A stretch of DNA of 8,272 bases from Thermoplasmata archaeon. GTDB taxonomy: Archaea; Thermoplasmatota; Thermoplasmata; Sysuiplasmatales; Sysuiplasmataceae. The DNA is taken from NCBI GenBank assembly GCA_021796175.1, contig JAJYOM010000063.1, positions 1 to 8,272 of the forward strand. Reading direction: 5' to 3'. The translations under genes and the position numbers were made by a program. Positions 1 to 5,837 of the stretch are shown here, one piece after another. Every line of letters begins with the position of its first letter. Positions within the stretch are counted from its first letter, which is position 1. A model generated the notes under the pieces. It saw only the letters and a program-made list of their open reading frames with translations, did no database searches and was not told where the DNA came from.

Positions 1-395
1 CCATTCTTCACGGCAAGTTCCCTCATCAGGCTTATTGCGCCCGCAATGTCATTGCCGAACCTGCATCTCATGTTGCATGTGTAGCACTGGCAGCAGGCCC
101 ATATCTTCTCCTGCATCGCGTCAAGCAGCACAAGCGGATCGTCCTGGTAGGCTATCTGCAGCATCTCTCTTGGACTGAAATTGTAAAATCTGGCTGCCGG
201 GCAGCCTGTTGTGCATTCGCCGCAGTTTATGCAGCCCAGCACGTATTCCCTGTACCTGAAGTCGGACTTGAAATCCCTGAAAATCTTTGAGGCCAGCACA
301 ACTGCCTGTTCGTCCTTCGGCCTCGCACCCGCAATGACCATGGTCGGTTCTATATTCCCTGTTTTTCTTCTCGGCAGGTTTTGGAGCACTGTCAT
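1..395 (-). CDS. hdrC: HdrC-like iron-sulfur subunit of a heterodisulfide reductase-type complex (3' end beyond window)
   Basis: Reading from an ATG at 395 leftwards gives 131 residues with no stop before the window edge. Two cysteine motifs are visible: C55-C58-C61-C65-P and C101/C102-C104-C107-C111. This is the paired 4Fe-4S arrangement of HdrC, the electron-transfer partner of HdrB and HdrA. The second motif ends in Cys-Arg where many HdrC proteins have Cys-Pro. About 50 residues precede the first cluster. In sulfur oxidisers a cytoplasmic sHdr complex with this subunit is thought to oxidise protein-bound sulfane sulfur to sulfite, which would feed the Apr/Sat genes at 2758-6998. AGGTGA at 405-410 lies 9 nt before the ATG and supports this start. 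The C-terminus is missing, so a QmoC-like fusion to a membrane domain, or an ordinary HdrC of an HdrABC complex, cannot be excluded. Confidence 0.85.
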   Translation of the reverse strand, partial: MTVLQNLPRRKTGNIEPTMVIAGARPKDEQAVVLASKIFRDFKSDFRYREYVLGCINCGECTTGCPAARFYNFSPREMLQIAYQDDPLVLLDAMQEKIWACCQCYTCNMRCRFGNDIAGAISLMRELAVKN

Positions 396-404
396 GGCTA
401 AAGC

Positions 405-410
405 TCACCT
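405..410 (-). promoter_or_regulatory. Shine-Dalgarno of hdrC
   Basis: AGGTGA on the minus strand, 9 nt before the ATG at 395. It is a strong match to the archaeal 16S rRNA tail complement and fixes the hdrC start. Confidence 0.6.
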
Positions 411-420
411 TCTATGTCGA

Positions 421-430
421 AATTTATATT
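421..430 (-). promoter_or_regulatory. TATA-like box upstream of hdrC
   Basis: The minus strand reads AATATAAATT, centred about 30 nt before the hdrC ATG. At the usual archaeal spacing, transcription would start near 400. That would leave the Shine-Dalgarno at 405-410 outside the transcript, so this may not be the main promoter. A second AT-rich candidate (TATATTATAG, minus strand, 487-478) would give a leader of about 60 nt that includes the Shine-Dalgarno. I cannot choose between them from sequence. Confidence 0.4.
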
Positions 431-540
431 GTACTCGGGGGAATGTCTGAATTGCCAGCCATTATGGGCTCTAACCTATAATATACTTTGGAAATAATGA
501 TGAAATGCAGACTTCCAATCCCGATAACACGTTTAGGAAC

Positions 541-556
541 ATCAATTTCCCTTGAT
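541..556. repeat. Small inverted repeat downstream of the TnpB-family gene
   Basis: ATCAA (541-545) and TTGAT (552-556) form a 5-bp stem around a 6-nt loop, just after the tnpB stop codon. It could be part of the right-end or guide RNA scaffold. It is not followed by a T-run on either strand, so it is not a clear terminator. Confidence 0.35.
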
Positions 557-559
557 TAA

Positions 560-1810
560 TCAGTGGTTACCACTGGCAGGGCCACCCAACGCATAAGCAC
601 GATGCATTATTTCGGTTCTGCCCGCATAGTCTGACCTTGCGAACTTCAGGGCATCGACTCTGAGGACTTTTGCATTGGCTGCTCTGTCCTCATTCATTGC
701 TTCAACTGCCCCGCCTTCAGCCACGAGTTGTGGCAGTGACTGTGCGAACCTCACCCAGCCACTCTCTGCAAGCTGCAGAGCCCTGTAAAACGCATTCTCT
801 ATCTTGGAACTGCATCTGGTGCAGCTCAGGGCACCGCCGACTCTGTCCCTTTTTCTTGGGAGTCTCTCCCCGCACGCGGGACACGCGACGCTGTCGCTAA
901 TCTGTGTTTTTCTCAGCCTGAGGGCGACAATGCCCTTCCACCTTGCCTTGTACTCTATCTGCCTCTTCACTTCGCCAAACTGCCAGGCATTTGTCCACTT
1001 GTTGACGTAGGCGACTGGCTTTCCGCCACTGCGCTGCGTTTCGGCAAAGAATATGACGCTTCCGGTCTGAAGTGCCGACTCGATCACATCACGCGTCACC
1101 GAATGAATCAGGTTGGCTGTCCTGTTCAATCTCCTTCTGCTGTACTTCTCAACGATCTTTCTCTTTATCCTGTCATCATTCCTTCGGAAGGATGAGATTA
1201 TCTCGTTTGTGGTCTTCTTTATCTTCACAACAGCGCGCATGTCATACTGCACGATGCCTCCGCTTCCCGCTACTGCCAGACCAGTGGAGTTGCCTTCTAT
1301 TCCAACCGCACCACTGAACGGCGCGGCGTCATCGACATTCTTTGTTATGCAAAGGGAGAGCGTACCGTTCGTGAGGCTGAATGAATTGACCTTTACTCCG
1401 TCCGAGAGCACTTCATCAAGCGTGTGCCTGTTCAGCTCTATCTCCTCGTACACCCTGTTGTCAATCGGGATTCTAAGCTTTCCGCCTTCAGTTATGATGA
1501 AACCGTAACAGGATACAAGGTTTGGTGCCGTCATGTACGGGTTCTTGGTGGGTACTCCTCTCCTCATCGATTTCTTCCTTGAAGCAAGTATGCCTGCAGC
1601 CTTTGAAATTGCACAAAGCCTGTAGTAGGATGGAACCGGGTACTTCTTCAGACCCGAATAGGTCAGCTTGGAAAGCCTTCTAAGTGTTGAACAGTCGTTG
1701 AGAATGCCGGCCTGTATGCAGTCATTCACCATCGACTTGAAATTCACCATCAGCGCGAATATCCTGCTTGACGGTTTGTAGGCCTGTCCAACGCATTTCC
1801 TCGCTAGCAC
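560..1810 (-). CDS. TnpB/IS605 OrfB-family protein with substituted RuvC catalytic residues (possible TldR-like RNA-guided repressor)
   Basis: The gene encodes 416 residues, full length for an archaeal TnpB. The start is GTG at 1810, with GGGAGA (1816-1821) 5 nt upstream. The N-terminal REC/wedge part (about 1-160) and the RuvC frame are intact. The zinc finger is present as C310-x2-C313 and C330-x2-C333. All three RuvC acids look altered. The motif normally GID reads GIE (E172). The strand normally ending Glu-Asp-Leu reads Ala-Glu-Thr (256-258). The motif normally Asp-x-Asn-Ala-Ala after the zinc finger reads Ala-Phe-Tyr-Arg-Ala (A340 at the Asp position). There is no frameshift, no premature stop and no tnpA nearby. 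Active TnpB is an RNA-guided DNA nuclease. This copy should bind an RNA guide and perhaps DNA but probably not cut, as in bacterial TldR repressors. Simple decay of a transposon gene is the alternative. Confidence 0.9.
   Translation of the reverse strand: MLARKCVGQAYKPSSRIFALMVNFKSMVNDCIQAGILNDCSTLRRLSKLTYSGLKKYPVPSYYRLCAISKAAGILASRKKSMRRGVPTKNPYMTAPNLVSCYGFIITEGGKLRIPIDNRVYEEIELNRHTLDEVLSDGVKVNSFSLTNGTLSLCITKNVDDAAPFSGAVGIEGNSTGLAVAGSGGIVQYDMRAVVKIKKTTNEIISSFRRNDDRIKRKIVEKYSRRRLNRTANLIHSVTRDVIESALQTGSVIFFAETQRSGGKPVAYVNKWTNAWQFGEVKRQIEYKARWKGIVALRLRKTQISDSVACPACGERLPRKRDRVGGALSCTRCSSKIENAFYRALQLAESGWVRFAQSLPQLVAEGGAVEAMNEDRAANAKVLRVDALKFARSDYAGRTEIMHRAYALGGPASGNH
561..575. repeat. 15-bp palindrome over the 3' end of the TnpB-family gene
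   Basis: CAGTGGT-T-ACCACTG: two perfect 7-base arms around one central base, overlapping the last codons and stop of the gene. Subterminal imperfect palindromes are a hallmark of IS200/IS605-family ends and of their guide RNA scaffolds. That role is inferred, not shown. Confidence 0.5.
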
Positions 1811-1840
1811 GTTTTTCTCCCGACGGCTAATGCGGCATCA

Positions 1841-1850
1841 CTATTTAACA
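1841..1850 (-). promoter_or_regulatory. TATA-like box of the TnpB-family gene
   Basis: The minus strand reads TGTTAAATAG, centred about 35 nt before the GTG start at 1810. Transcription would begin near 1820, at or just inside the GGGAGA Shine-Dalgarno (1816-1821). A 5-bp inverted repeat (1848-1860) abuts it. Confidence 0.4.
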
Positions 1851-1860
1851 GTGCGACTGT
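1848..1860. repeat. Inverted repeat ACAGT-N3-ACTGT in the divergent intergenic region
   Basis: Two 5-base arms around GCG overlap the upstream edge of the tnpB TATA-like box. It could be an operator or a left-end subterminal hairpin of the former element. It is short enough to be chance. Confidence 0.3.
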
Positions 1861-1870
1861 GTGCATTCCG

Positions 1871-1880
1871 ATTTCGAAAT
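1871..1880. repeat. 10-bp palindrome between divergent promoters
   Basis: ATTTCGAAAT is a perfect palindrome midway between the tnpB and phosphoesterase TATA-like boxes. A dimeric regulator could bind here, but nothing else supports that. Confidence 0.25.
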
Positions 1881-1904
1881 ATTCGTTAGAGCGGACTAAA
1901 GAAG

Positions 1905-1914
1905 AGTTATATCC
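1905..1914 (+). promoter_or_regulatory. TATA-like box of the phosphoesterase gene
   Basis: AGTTATATCC, preceded by a purine-rich stretch resembling a BRE. Its centre is about 39 nt before the ATG at 1949, so transcription would start near 1936 with a leader of about 13 nt. Confidence 0.45.
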
Positions 1915-1948
1915 CTGCTTGCAGTGAGTTCTGCCGACCGGTGCAGAA

Positions 1949-2719
1949 ATGAAAGTGGCAATCATATCGGATATACACGGCAACCTCGTTTCGCTTGACG
2001 CCGTTCTCTCAGACATACGGAGAAAAGAAGTGGACAGCATAGTCTGCCTTGGCGATGTTATAGCAACCGGTCCAAGACCACTGGAGTGTCTGTCAAGAAT
2101 CAGGGATTTATCATGCCCGGTTGTAATGGGCAACACTGATCAGCGTTTCCTCAGCGGTGAGAAGGGATTCGGCCGGAATGGCGGGAAGGAGGCTCACATG
2201 CTGGAGAAGATGCATGATTGGACTGCATCAAAACTCACAAATTCCGACCTGGACTTCATAAGGACATTCAGGCCGACTGTCAGCGTCAAACTGCCTGGCG
2301 ATGTATCACTGCTCTGCTTCCACGGCTCACCGAGATCGAACAGGGAGCTCATAACTTCTGCCACCACGGAGGAAAAGATGAATGAGATGTTCAGCGAATC
2401 GGGTGAACATCACATCTACGCCGGCGGGCATTCGCATGTGCAGATGCTGAGGAGGCTTGGCACATCTGTTGTCATCAATCCAGGCAGTGTCGGACTGCCG
2501 GTAGCTGTGCTGCCCGGCGGAAGAGCCGTCAATGTTCCCAGCGGGCAATACGCTGTTGTTGAGGCGGATGAAAACGGGATGCGTATCGAGATGTGCAGGG
2601 TTAACGTGGATATTGAAAGTGTGGTGAAGGACGGATTGGCAAGTGATCTTCCCTACGCCGACGCCTGGGCGGCTGACTGGCACCCGGGTTCCCAGGCAAA
2701 TGTCCGCCAAAAAAACTAA
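1949..2719 (+). CDS. YfcE/MJ0936-type metallophosphoesterase
   Basis: The 256-residue protein has the complete calcineurin-like di-metal site: D8-x-H10 in SDIHGN, D36 in GDV, N62 in GNTD, H125 in the FHGSP segment, and H161-x-H163 in GGHSH, followed by NPGSVGLP (177-184). The family hydrolyses phosphodiester or phosphomonoester bonds using two divalent metals. The natural substrate of this subgroup is usually unknown. It is predicted cytoplasmic, with no signal peptide or membrane segment. The ATG at 1949 begins directly with the first beta strand. The residues after about 220 form a hydrophilic tail. The gene ends 38 nt before aprM and could be co-transcribed with it. No known step of sulfite oxidation needs this enzyme, so the link may be only positional. 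Confidence 0.9.
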   Translation: MKVAIISDIHGNLVSLDAVLSDIRRKEVDSIVCLGDVIATGPRPLECLSRIRDLSCPVVMGNTDQRFLSGEKGFGRNGGKEAHMLEKMHDWTASKLTNSDLDFIRTFRPTVSVKLPGDVSLLCFHGSPRSNRELITSATTEEKMNEMFSESGEHHIYAGGHSHVQMLRRLGTSVVINPGSVGLPVAVLPGGRAVNVPSGQYAVVEADENGMRIEMCRVNVDIESVVKDGLASDLPYADAWAADWHPGSQANVRQKN

Positions 2720-2724
2720 TAAAG
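2714..2724 (+). promoter_or_regulatory. Weak TATA-like sequence upstream of aprM
   Basis: AAACTAATAAA overlaps the phosphoesterase stop codon and lies about 39 nt before the aprM ATG at 2758, giving a start site near 2746. It matches the archaeal box only loosely. A separate apr promoter is therefore possible but not clear. Confidence 0.25.
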
Positions 2725-2744
2725 GGTTGGTTCTTTAGGCTGAA

Positions 2745-2760
2745 TTTGGAAATAATAATG
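2745..2760 (+). promoter_or_regulatory. aprM start-codon region; near-copy of a sequence downstream of the TnpB-family gene
   Basis: TTTGGAAATAATAATG, including the aprM ATG, matches 487-502 (TTTGGAAATAATGATG) at 15 of 16 positions. Read on the minus strand, 12 of these bases are an unbroken shared run. If the TnpB-family protein is RNA-guided, this would be a candidate target site over the start of the apr operon. It may equally be a shared protein-binding site or chance. Confidence 0.25.
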
Positions 2761-3507
2761 TGGTCTGTCAACCCATTCACGAATCTGACAGTTTTTCTGC
2801 CTGCCATTGTGATGCAAGTCTACCTTGTGCTCATGATTCTCTCTGTAGCACTTGGCACCCTGTACGACCTGATGCACGGCAGCAAGATCAAGTTCTTCAC
2901 CAGGCAGAGGATCAAATCAAAAAGATATTCCAGCAGAGAGCTCACATCCGGTGAAAAGGCAGCAATCGCCGCAAAGACCGCGGCCACGGTAATAGCCGTT
3001 TCCGGTGAGTTCCATGAGCTCCCGCGCAGAATGTCCCACATTATGATGAACTACGGCTTTGTCCTTTACCTGCTCACAACAATCATCATGATATTTTCTT
3101 ACCCGACCGATATCAGGACACCCATCATTCTTCCAGTCTTATGGAACATAGGTGCCTTCCTGATACTCGCCGGAGGCTACTGGTTCTTCCTTGTTCTGAG
3201 GGTCAACGTGTCCCACGAGGGTCACAAACCATTCAGGATCATAAGGGCAGACATATTCATTCTCTCTCTAATTGCGAGTGTGACATTCGCAATACTGATG
3301 GAAGTGGTGGAGGTTGCCCAGAACACAGTTGCGACAGGTGTGTTCTTCGCATTCTATATTATCTTCACTACAATGCTCTTTGTTACGATACCCTGGTCGA
3401 AGTTCTCCCATATGTTCTACAAGCCGGGGGTTGCAATACAGAAGAGAATAGAGGAGGCAAGCGGTTCATCGGACCTGCCGTCACCCTCCGAAGGACCACA
3501 TCTCTGA
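2758..3507 (+). CDS. aprM: AprM-like membrane protein, cytochrome-b-type partner of APS reductase
   Basis: The 249-residue protein has five predicted membrane helices, at about 9-36, 97-115, 123-148, 164-183 and 191-213. It resembles the HdrE/NarI/QmoC membrane domain. Histidines near the membrane edges (H86, H94 in RRMSHIMMNYGF, H153/H156, H218 in PWSKFSHMF) are candidate heme b ligands. It lacks the N-terminal ferredoxin domain of QmoC. Its position directly before aprBA matches the aprMBA order of sulfur-oxidising bacteria, where AprM is thought to link AprBA to the quinone pool in place of QmoABC. I chose the ATG at 2758 over an in-frame TTG at 2746, because GGA at 2748-2750 is suitably spaced for the ATG. 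The ~35 C-terminal residues after the last helix are polar and probably cytoplasmic. Assignment to AprM rests on topology and context. Confidence 0.75.
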   Translation: MWSVNPFTNLTVFLPAIVMQVYLVLMILSVALGTLYDLMHGSKIKFFTRQRIKSKRYSSRELTSGEKAAIAAKTAATVIAVSGEFHELPRRMSHIMMNYGFVLYLLTTIIMIFSYPTDIRTPIILPVLWNIGAFLILAGGYWFFLVLRVNVSHEGHKPFRIIRADIFILSLIASVTFAILMEVVEVAQNTVATGVFFAFYIIFTTMLFVTIPWSKFSHMFYKPGVAIQKRIEEASGSSDLPSPSEGPHL

Positions 3508-3518
3508 GTGTGATACAA

Positions 3519-3974
3519 ATGCCAACTTTTGTTTACATGACCAAGTGCGACGGATGCGGAAAATGTGTCGACATTTGTCCATCGGACATAATGCACATAG
3601 ACCCGGTGTACAGAAGGGCGCTGAACATAGAGCCCAATTTCTGCTGGGAGTGCTATTCGTGCGTGAAGGAGTGCCCGCAGAATGCAATAGACGTGAGGGG
3701 TTATGCCGACTTCGCGCCGCTCGGCCACAGCGTAAGGGTTCTCAGGGAACCTGAGAAGGGAATGGTTTCGTGGAAGATAAGATACAGGGACGGCAGGCTT
3801 AAGGAATTTGCCTTCCCGATACGGACCACCCCGTGGGGCTCAATAAAGGGCCCGTCCATGTATGACGCACCGGACCAGAAGGCTTTTTCTTCCCAGCTGC
3901 TCGCACATGAGCCCGAAGCACTGAAGGTGGACAGCCTGCCCTCGCTGCCATCAGGTGAAAAGAAACAGGTGTGA
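3519..3974 (+). CDS. aprB: Adenylylsulfate reductase beta subunit
   Basis: AprB is the 151-residue ferredoxin subunit that carries electrons between the FAD of AprA and the membrane acceptor. Two 4Fe-4S motifs are complete: C10-C13-C16-C20-P and C42-C45-C48-C52-P, with the family signature CWECYSC at 42-48. Further AprB features are RGYADFAPLG (60-69) and the C-terminal RTTPWGSIK stretch (102-110), which is part of the region that wraps around AprA. The first cluster lacks the roughly six-residue insertion seen in the Archaeoglobus and bacterial AprB motif. The start is ATG at 3519, 11 nt after the aprM stop, and begins with the family's usual MPTFV. The frame stays open upstream, but that stretch lies inside aprM. 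AprA follows after 5 nt. Confidence 0.95.
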   Translation: MPTFVYMTKCDGCGKCVDICPSDIMHIDPVYRRALNIEPNFCWECYSCVKECPQNAIDVRGYADFAPLGHSVRVLREPEKGMVSWKIRYRDGRLKEFAFPIRTTPWGSIKGPSMYDAPDQKAFSSQLLAHEPEALKVDSLPSLPSGEKKQV

Positions 3975-3979
3975 GTTGA

Positions 3980-5824
3980 ATGGGTTTATTTGCTTCAAGA
4001 AGAACAAGAGTTGTAGATTCAGATGTGCTGATCATAGGCGGCGGCTTCGGCGGTTGCGGTGCAGCGTATGAATCAAGGTACTGGGGAAGGAACCTCAGGA
4101 TAGTCGTGGTTGAGAAGGCGAACATTGAACGCAGCGGTGCAGTGGCTCACGGTCTGTCCGCCATCAACTGTTATATGGGTATGCAGTGGGGAGAAAACCA
4201 GCCCGAGGATTTTGTCCGCTATGCGAGGGGAGATTTGCTGGGACTAGTCAGGGAGGATCTGCTCTTTGACATAGCCAGGCATGTGGACGCCACTGTGCAC
4301 AAGTTCGAGGAATGGGGACTTCCGATAATGAAGGACCCGAAGACCGGCCATTACCAGAGAGAGGGAAGGTGGCAGATAATGATTCATGGCGAGAGCTACA
4401 AACCAATTGTCGCGGAAGCCGCCAGGAAGTCGGCCACTGAGATCATCAACCGTGTAATGGTGACGCACCTGCTCATGGACAGGACAAAGCCGAACAGGGT
4501 CGCAGGCGCTGTCGGTTTTGACGTGAGGGACGGCACATTCTACGTATTCAAGGCAAAGGCAGTGATTGTCACTGCAGGCGGTGCATCGCACATATTCCGG
4601 CCGAGATCAATCGGTGAAGGCGCCGGACGCACATGGTATTCGCCGTGGAGCACAGCGTCGGCCTACTCACTTCTGATACAGGCGGGTGCCAAGATGATAC
4701 AGATGGAGAACAGGATTGTGCTGACAAGGTTCAAGGACGGCTATGGGCCGGTCGGTGCCTGGTTCCTCCTGCTGAAGACATATGCAACCAATGCCTACGG
4801 TGAAAAATACGAGGCGTCGAGGTTCGACGAGATAAAGGGCCTTGTCGGAAAGTACGCAGAGATCAAGCCAATGCCGACCTGCCTGAGAAACCACGCAATG
4901 CTTCAGGAAATGAAGGCGGGAAAGGGCCCCATTTACATGCACACACAGGAGTCACTCGATACGAAGGAGAAGGAGGAAATCGGCTGGGAGGACTTTCTGG
5001 ACATGACGATAGACCAGGCCGTTGTCTGGGCTTCCCAGAACATAGATCCGAGGGAGAAGCCGTCCGAACTGATTGCATCGGAGCCTTATGTGATGGGCTC
5101 ACACGCCACATGCTCGGGAGCATGGGCAAGCGGGCCGGAGGATTTTGCGCCATCTGATTACCAGTGGGGGTACAACAGGATGACCACGGTCGAGGGAGTG
5201 TTCGGCGCGGGCGACACGATTGGCGGATCGGCCCACAAATTCTCATCAGGCTCCTTCACTGAAGGCAGGATAGCAGGCAAGTCCGCGGTCAGGTACATAT
5301 CGGACATCGCTGACAGCCCGCCACAGACAGACGATGCCGAGATTGAGAAATTGAAGGATGCAATATTCAAACCGCTCGAGAACTATGATGTCGGAAGGAA
5401 TGAGATTGTCGCGGGCACTGTTTCGCCTTCATACATACTACCAATACACGGCCTGCAGAGGCTTGAGAAGATAATGGATGAGTACGCGGGCGGTGTAAGC
5501 ACATTCTACATCACAAACGAACCAATGCTGAACCGCGGACTTGAACTCATAGGGATGCTGAGGGAGGATCTTGACCACGTAGGTGCCGAGAGCCTGCATC
5601 AGCTGCAGCGGACATGGGAGCTCAACCACAGGGTATGGGCAGCGGAATCAGTTGTCAGGCACACACTCTTCAGGCAGGAGACAAGGTGGCCCGGCTACTA
5701 CTATCGCGGCGACCATCCCAAGCTGAACGATGATGACTGGCATGTCTTTGCTTCGTCCCAGTTTGATCCCAAAACGGGCGTGTGGCACATGGAGAAGCTC
5801 CCTGTCCACCACCTGATATCATGA
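3980..5824 (+). CDS. aprA: Adenylylsulfate reductase alpha subunit (FAD flavoprotein)
   Basis: AprA is the 614-residue catalytic subunit, interconverting sulfite plus AMP and adenylylsulfate at FAD. The dinucleotide-binding motif GGGFGGCGAA is at 20-29. The flavin-contacting segment SGAVAHGLSAIN is at 52-63. The substrate channel region FRPRSIGEGAGR (206-217) leads into RFKDGYGPVG (250-259). SEPYVMGSHATCSG (367-380) holds the active-site His (H375), and FGAGDTIGGSAHKFSSGSF (408-426) completes the FAD site. By comparison with the Archaeoglobus enzyme, N63, W223, R250 and H375 appear to be the expected active-site residues. The length is slightly below the usual 620-660. Codons and motifs show no sign of decay. 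AGGTG at 3967-3971, overlapping the end of aprB, supports the ATG at 3980. The direction is inferred as sulfite oxidation from AprM and the sHdr/DsrE2 context. Confidence 0.97.
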   Translation: MGLFASRRTRVVDSDVLIIGGGFGGCGAAYESRYWGRNLRIVVVEKANIERSGAVAHGLSAINCYMGMQWGENQPEDFVRYARGDLLGLVREDLLFDIARHVDATVHKFEEWGLPIMKDPKTGHYQREGRWQIMIHGESYKPIVAEAARKSATEIINRVMVTHLLMDRTKPNRVAGAVGFDVRDGTFYVFKAKAVIVTAGGASHIFRPRSIGEGAGRTWYSPWSTASAYSLLIQAGAKMIQMENRIVLTRFKDGYGPVGAWFLLLKTYATNAYGEKYEASRFDEIKGLVGKYAEIKPMPTCLRNHAMLQEMKAGKGPIYMHTQESLDTKEKEEIGWEDFLDMTIDQAVVWASQNIDPREKPSELIASEPYVMGSHATCSGAWASGPEDFAPSDYQWGYNRMTTVEGVFGAGDTIGGSAHKFSSGSFTEGRIAGKSAVRYISDIADSPPQTDDAEIEKLKDAIFKPLENYDVGRNEIVAGTVSPSYILPIHGLQRLEKIMDEYAGGVSTFYITNEPMLNRGLELIGMLREDLDHVGAESLHQLQRTWELNHRVWAAESVVRHTLFRQETRWPGYYYRGDHPKLNDDDWHVFASSQFDPKTGVWHMEKLPVHHLIS

Positions 5825-5837
5825 GGGTGCCTCAGAG

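Larger units (their letters stand above)
485..575 (-). ncRNA. Candidate 3'-flank guide RNA (omega/reRNA-like) of the TnpB-family gene
   Basis: In IS200/IS605-type elements the guide RNA is encoded over the 3' end of tnpB and its downstream flank. Here that flank holds a near-perfect palindrome over the stop codon (561-575, 7-bp arms around one base) and a 5-bp hairpin with a 6-nt loop (541-556). About 40 nt further on is an AT-rich stretch (487-502) that recurs at the start of aprM. The extent is a guess based on family layout. No covariance evidence or element boundary can be established here. Confidence 0.25.

Noticed and set aside
121..408. A second minus-strand frame overlapping hdrC
   Set aside because: Out of frame with the clear HdrC cysteine motifs; its composition is that of a shadow frame.
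468..475. GTTAGAGC shared between the hdrC upstream region (minus strand) and 1885-1892 upstream of the phosphoesterase
   Set aside because: Only 8 bases, with different spacing to the two TATA-like boxes; expected by chance.
500..559. Plus-strand 19-codon frame ATG...TAA preceded by GGAAATAAT
   Set aside because: Very short, with no convincing Shine-Dalgarno or protein-like composition. The sequence is better explained as 3' flank of the TnpB-family gene.
2720..2737. TAAAG-N8-CTTTA inverted repeat after the phosphoesterase gene as a terminator
   Set aside because: The 5-bp AT-rich stem is weak and has no T-run, so there is no support for a terminator.
3141..3518. Upstream extension of aprB inside aprM
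   Set aside because: The extension overlaps the membrane-helix coding of aprM and has no AprB similarity. The family start MPTFV is at 3519.
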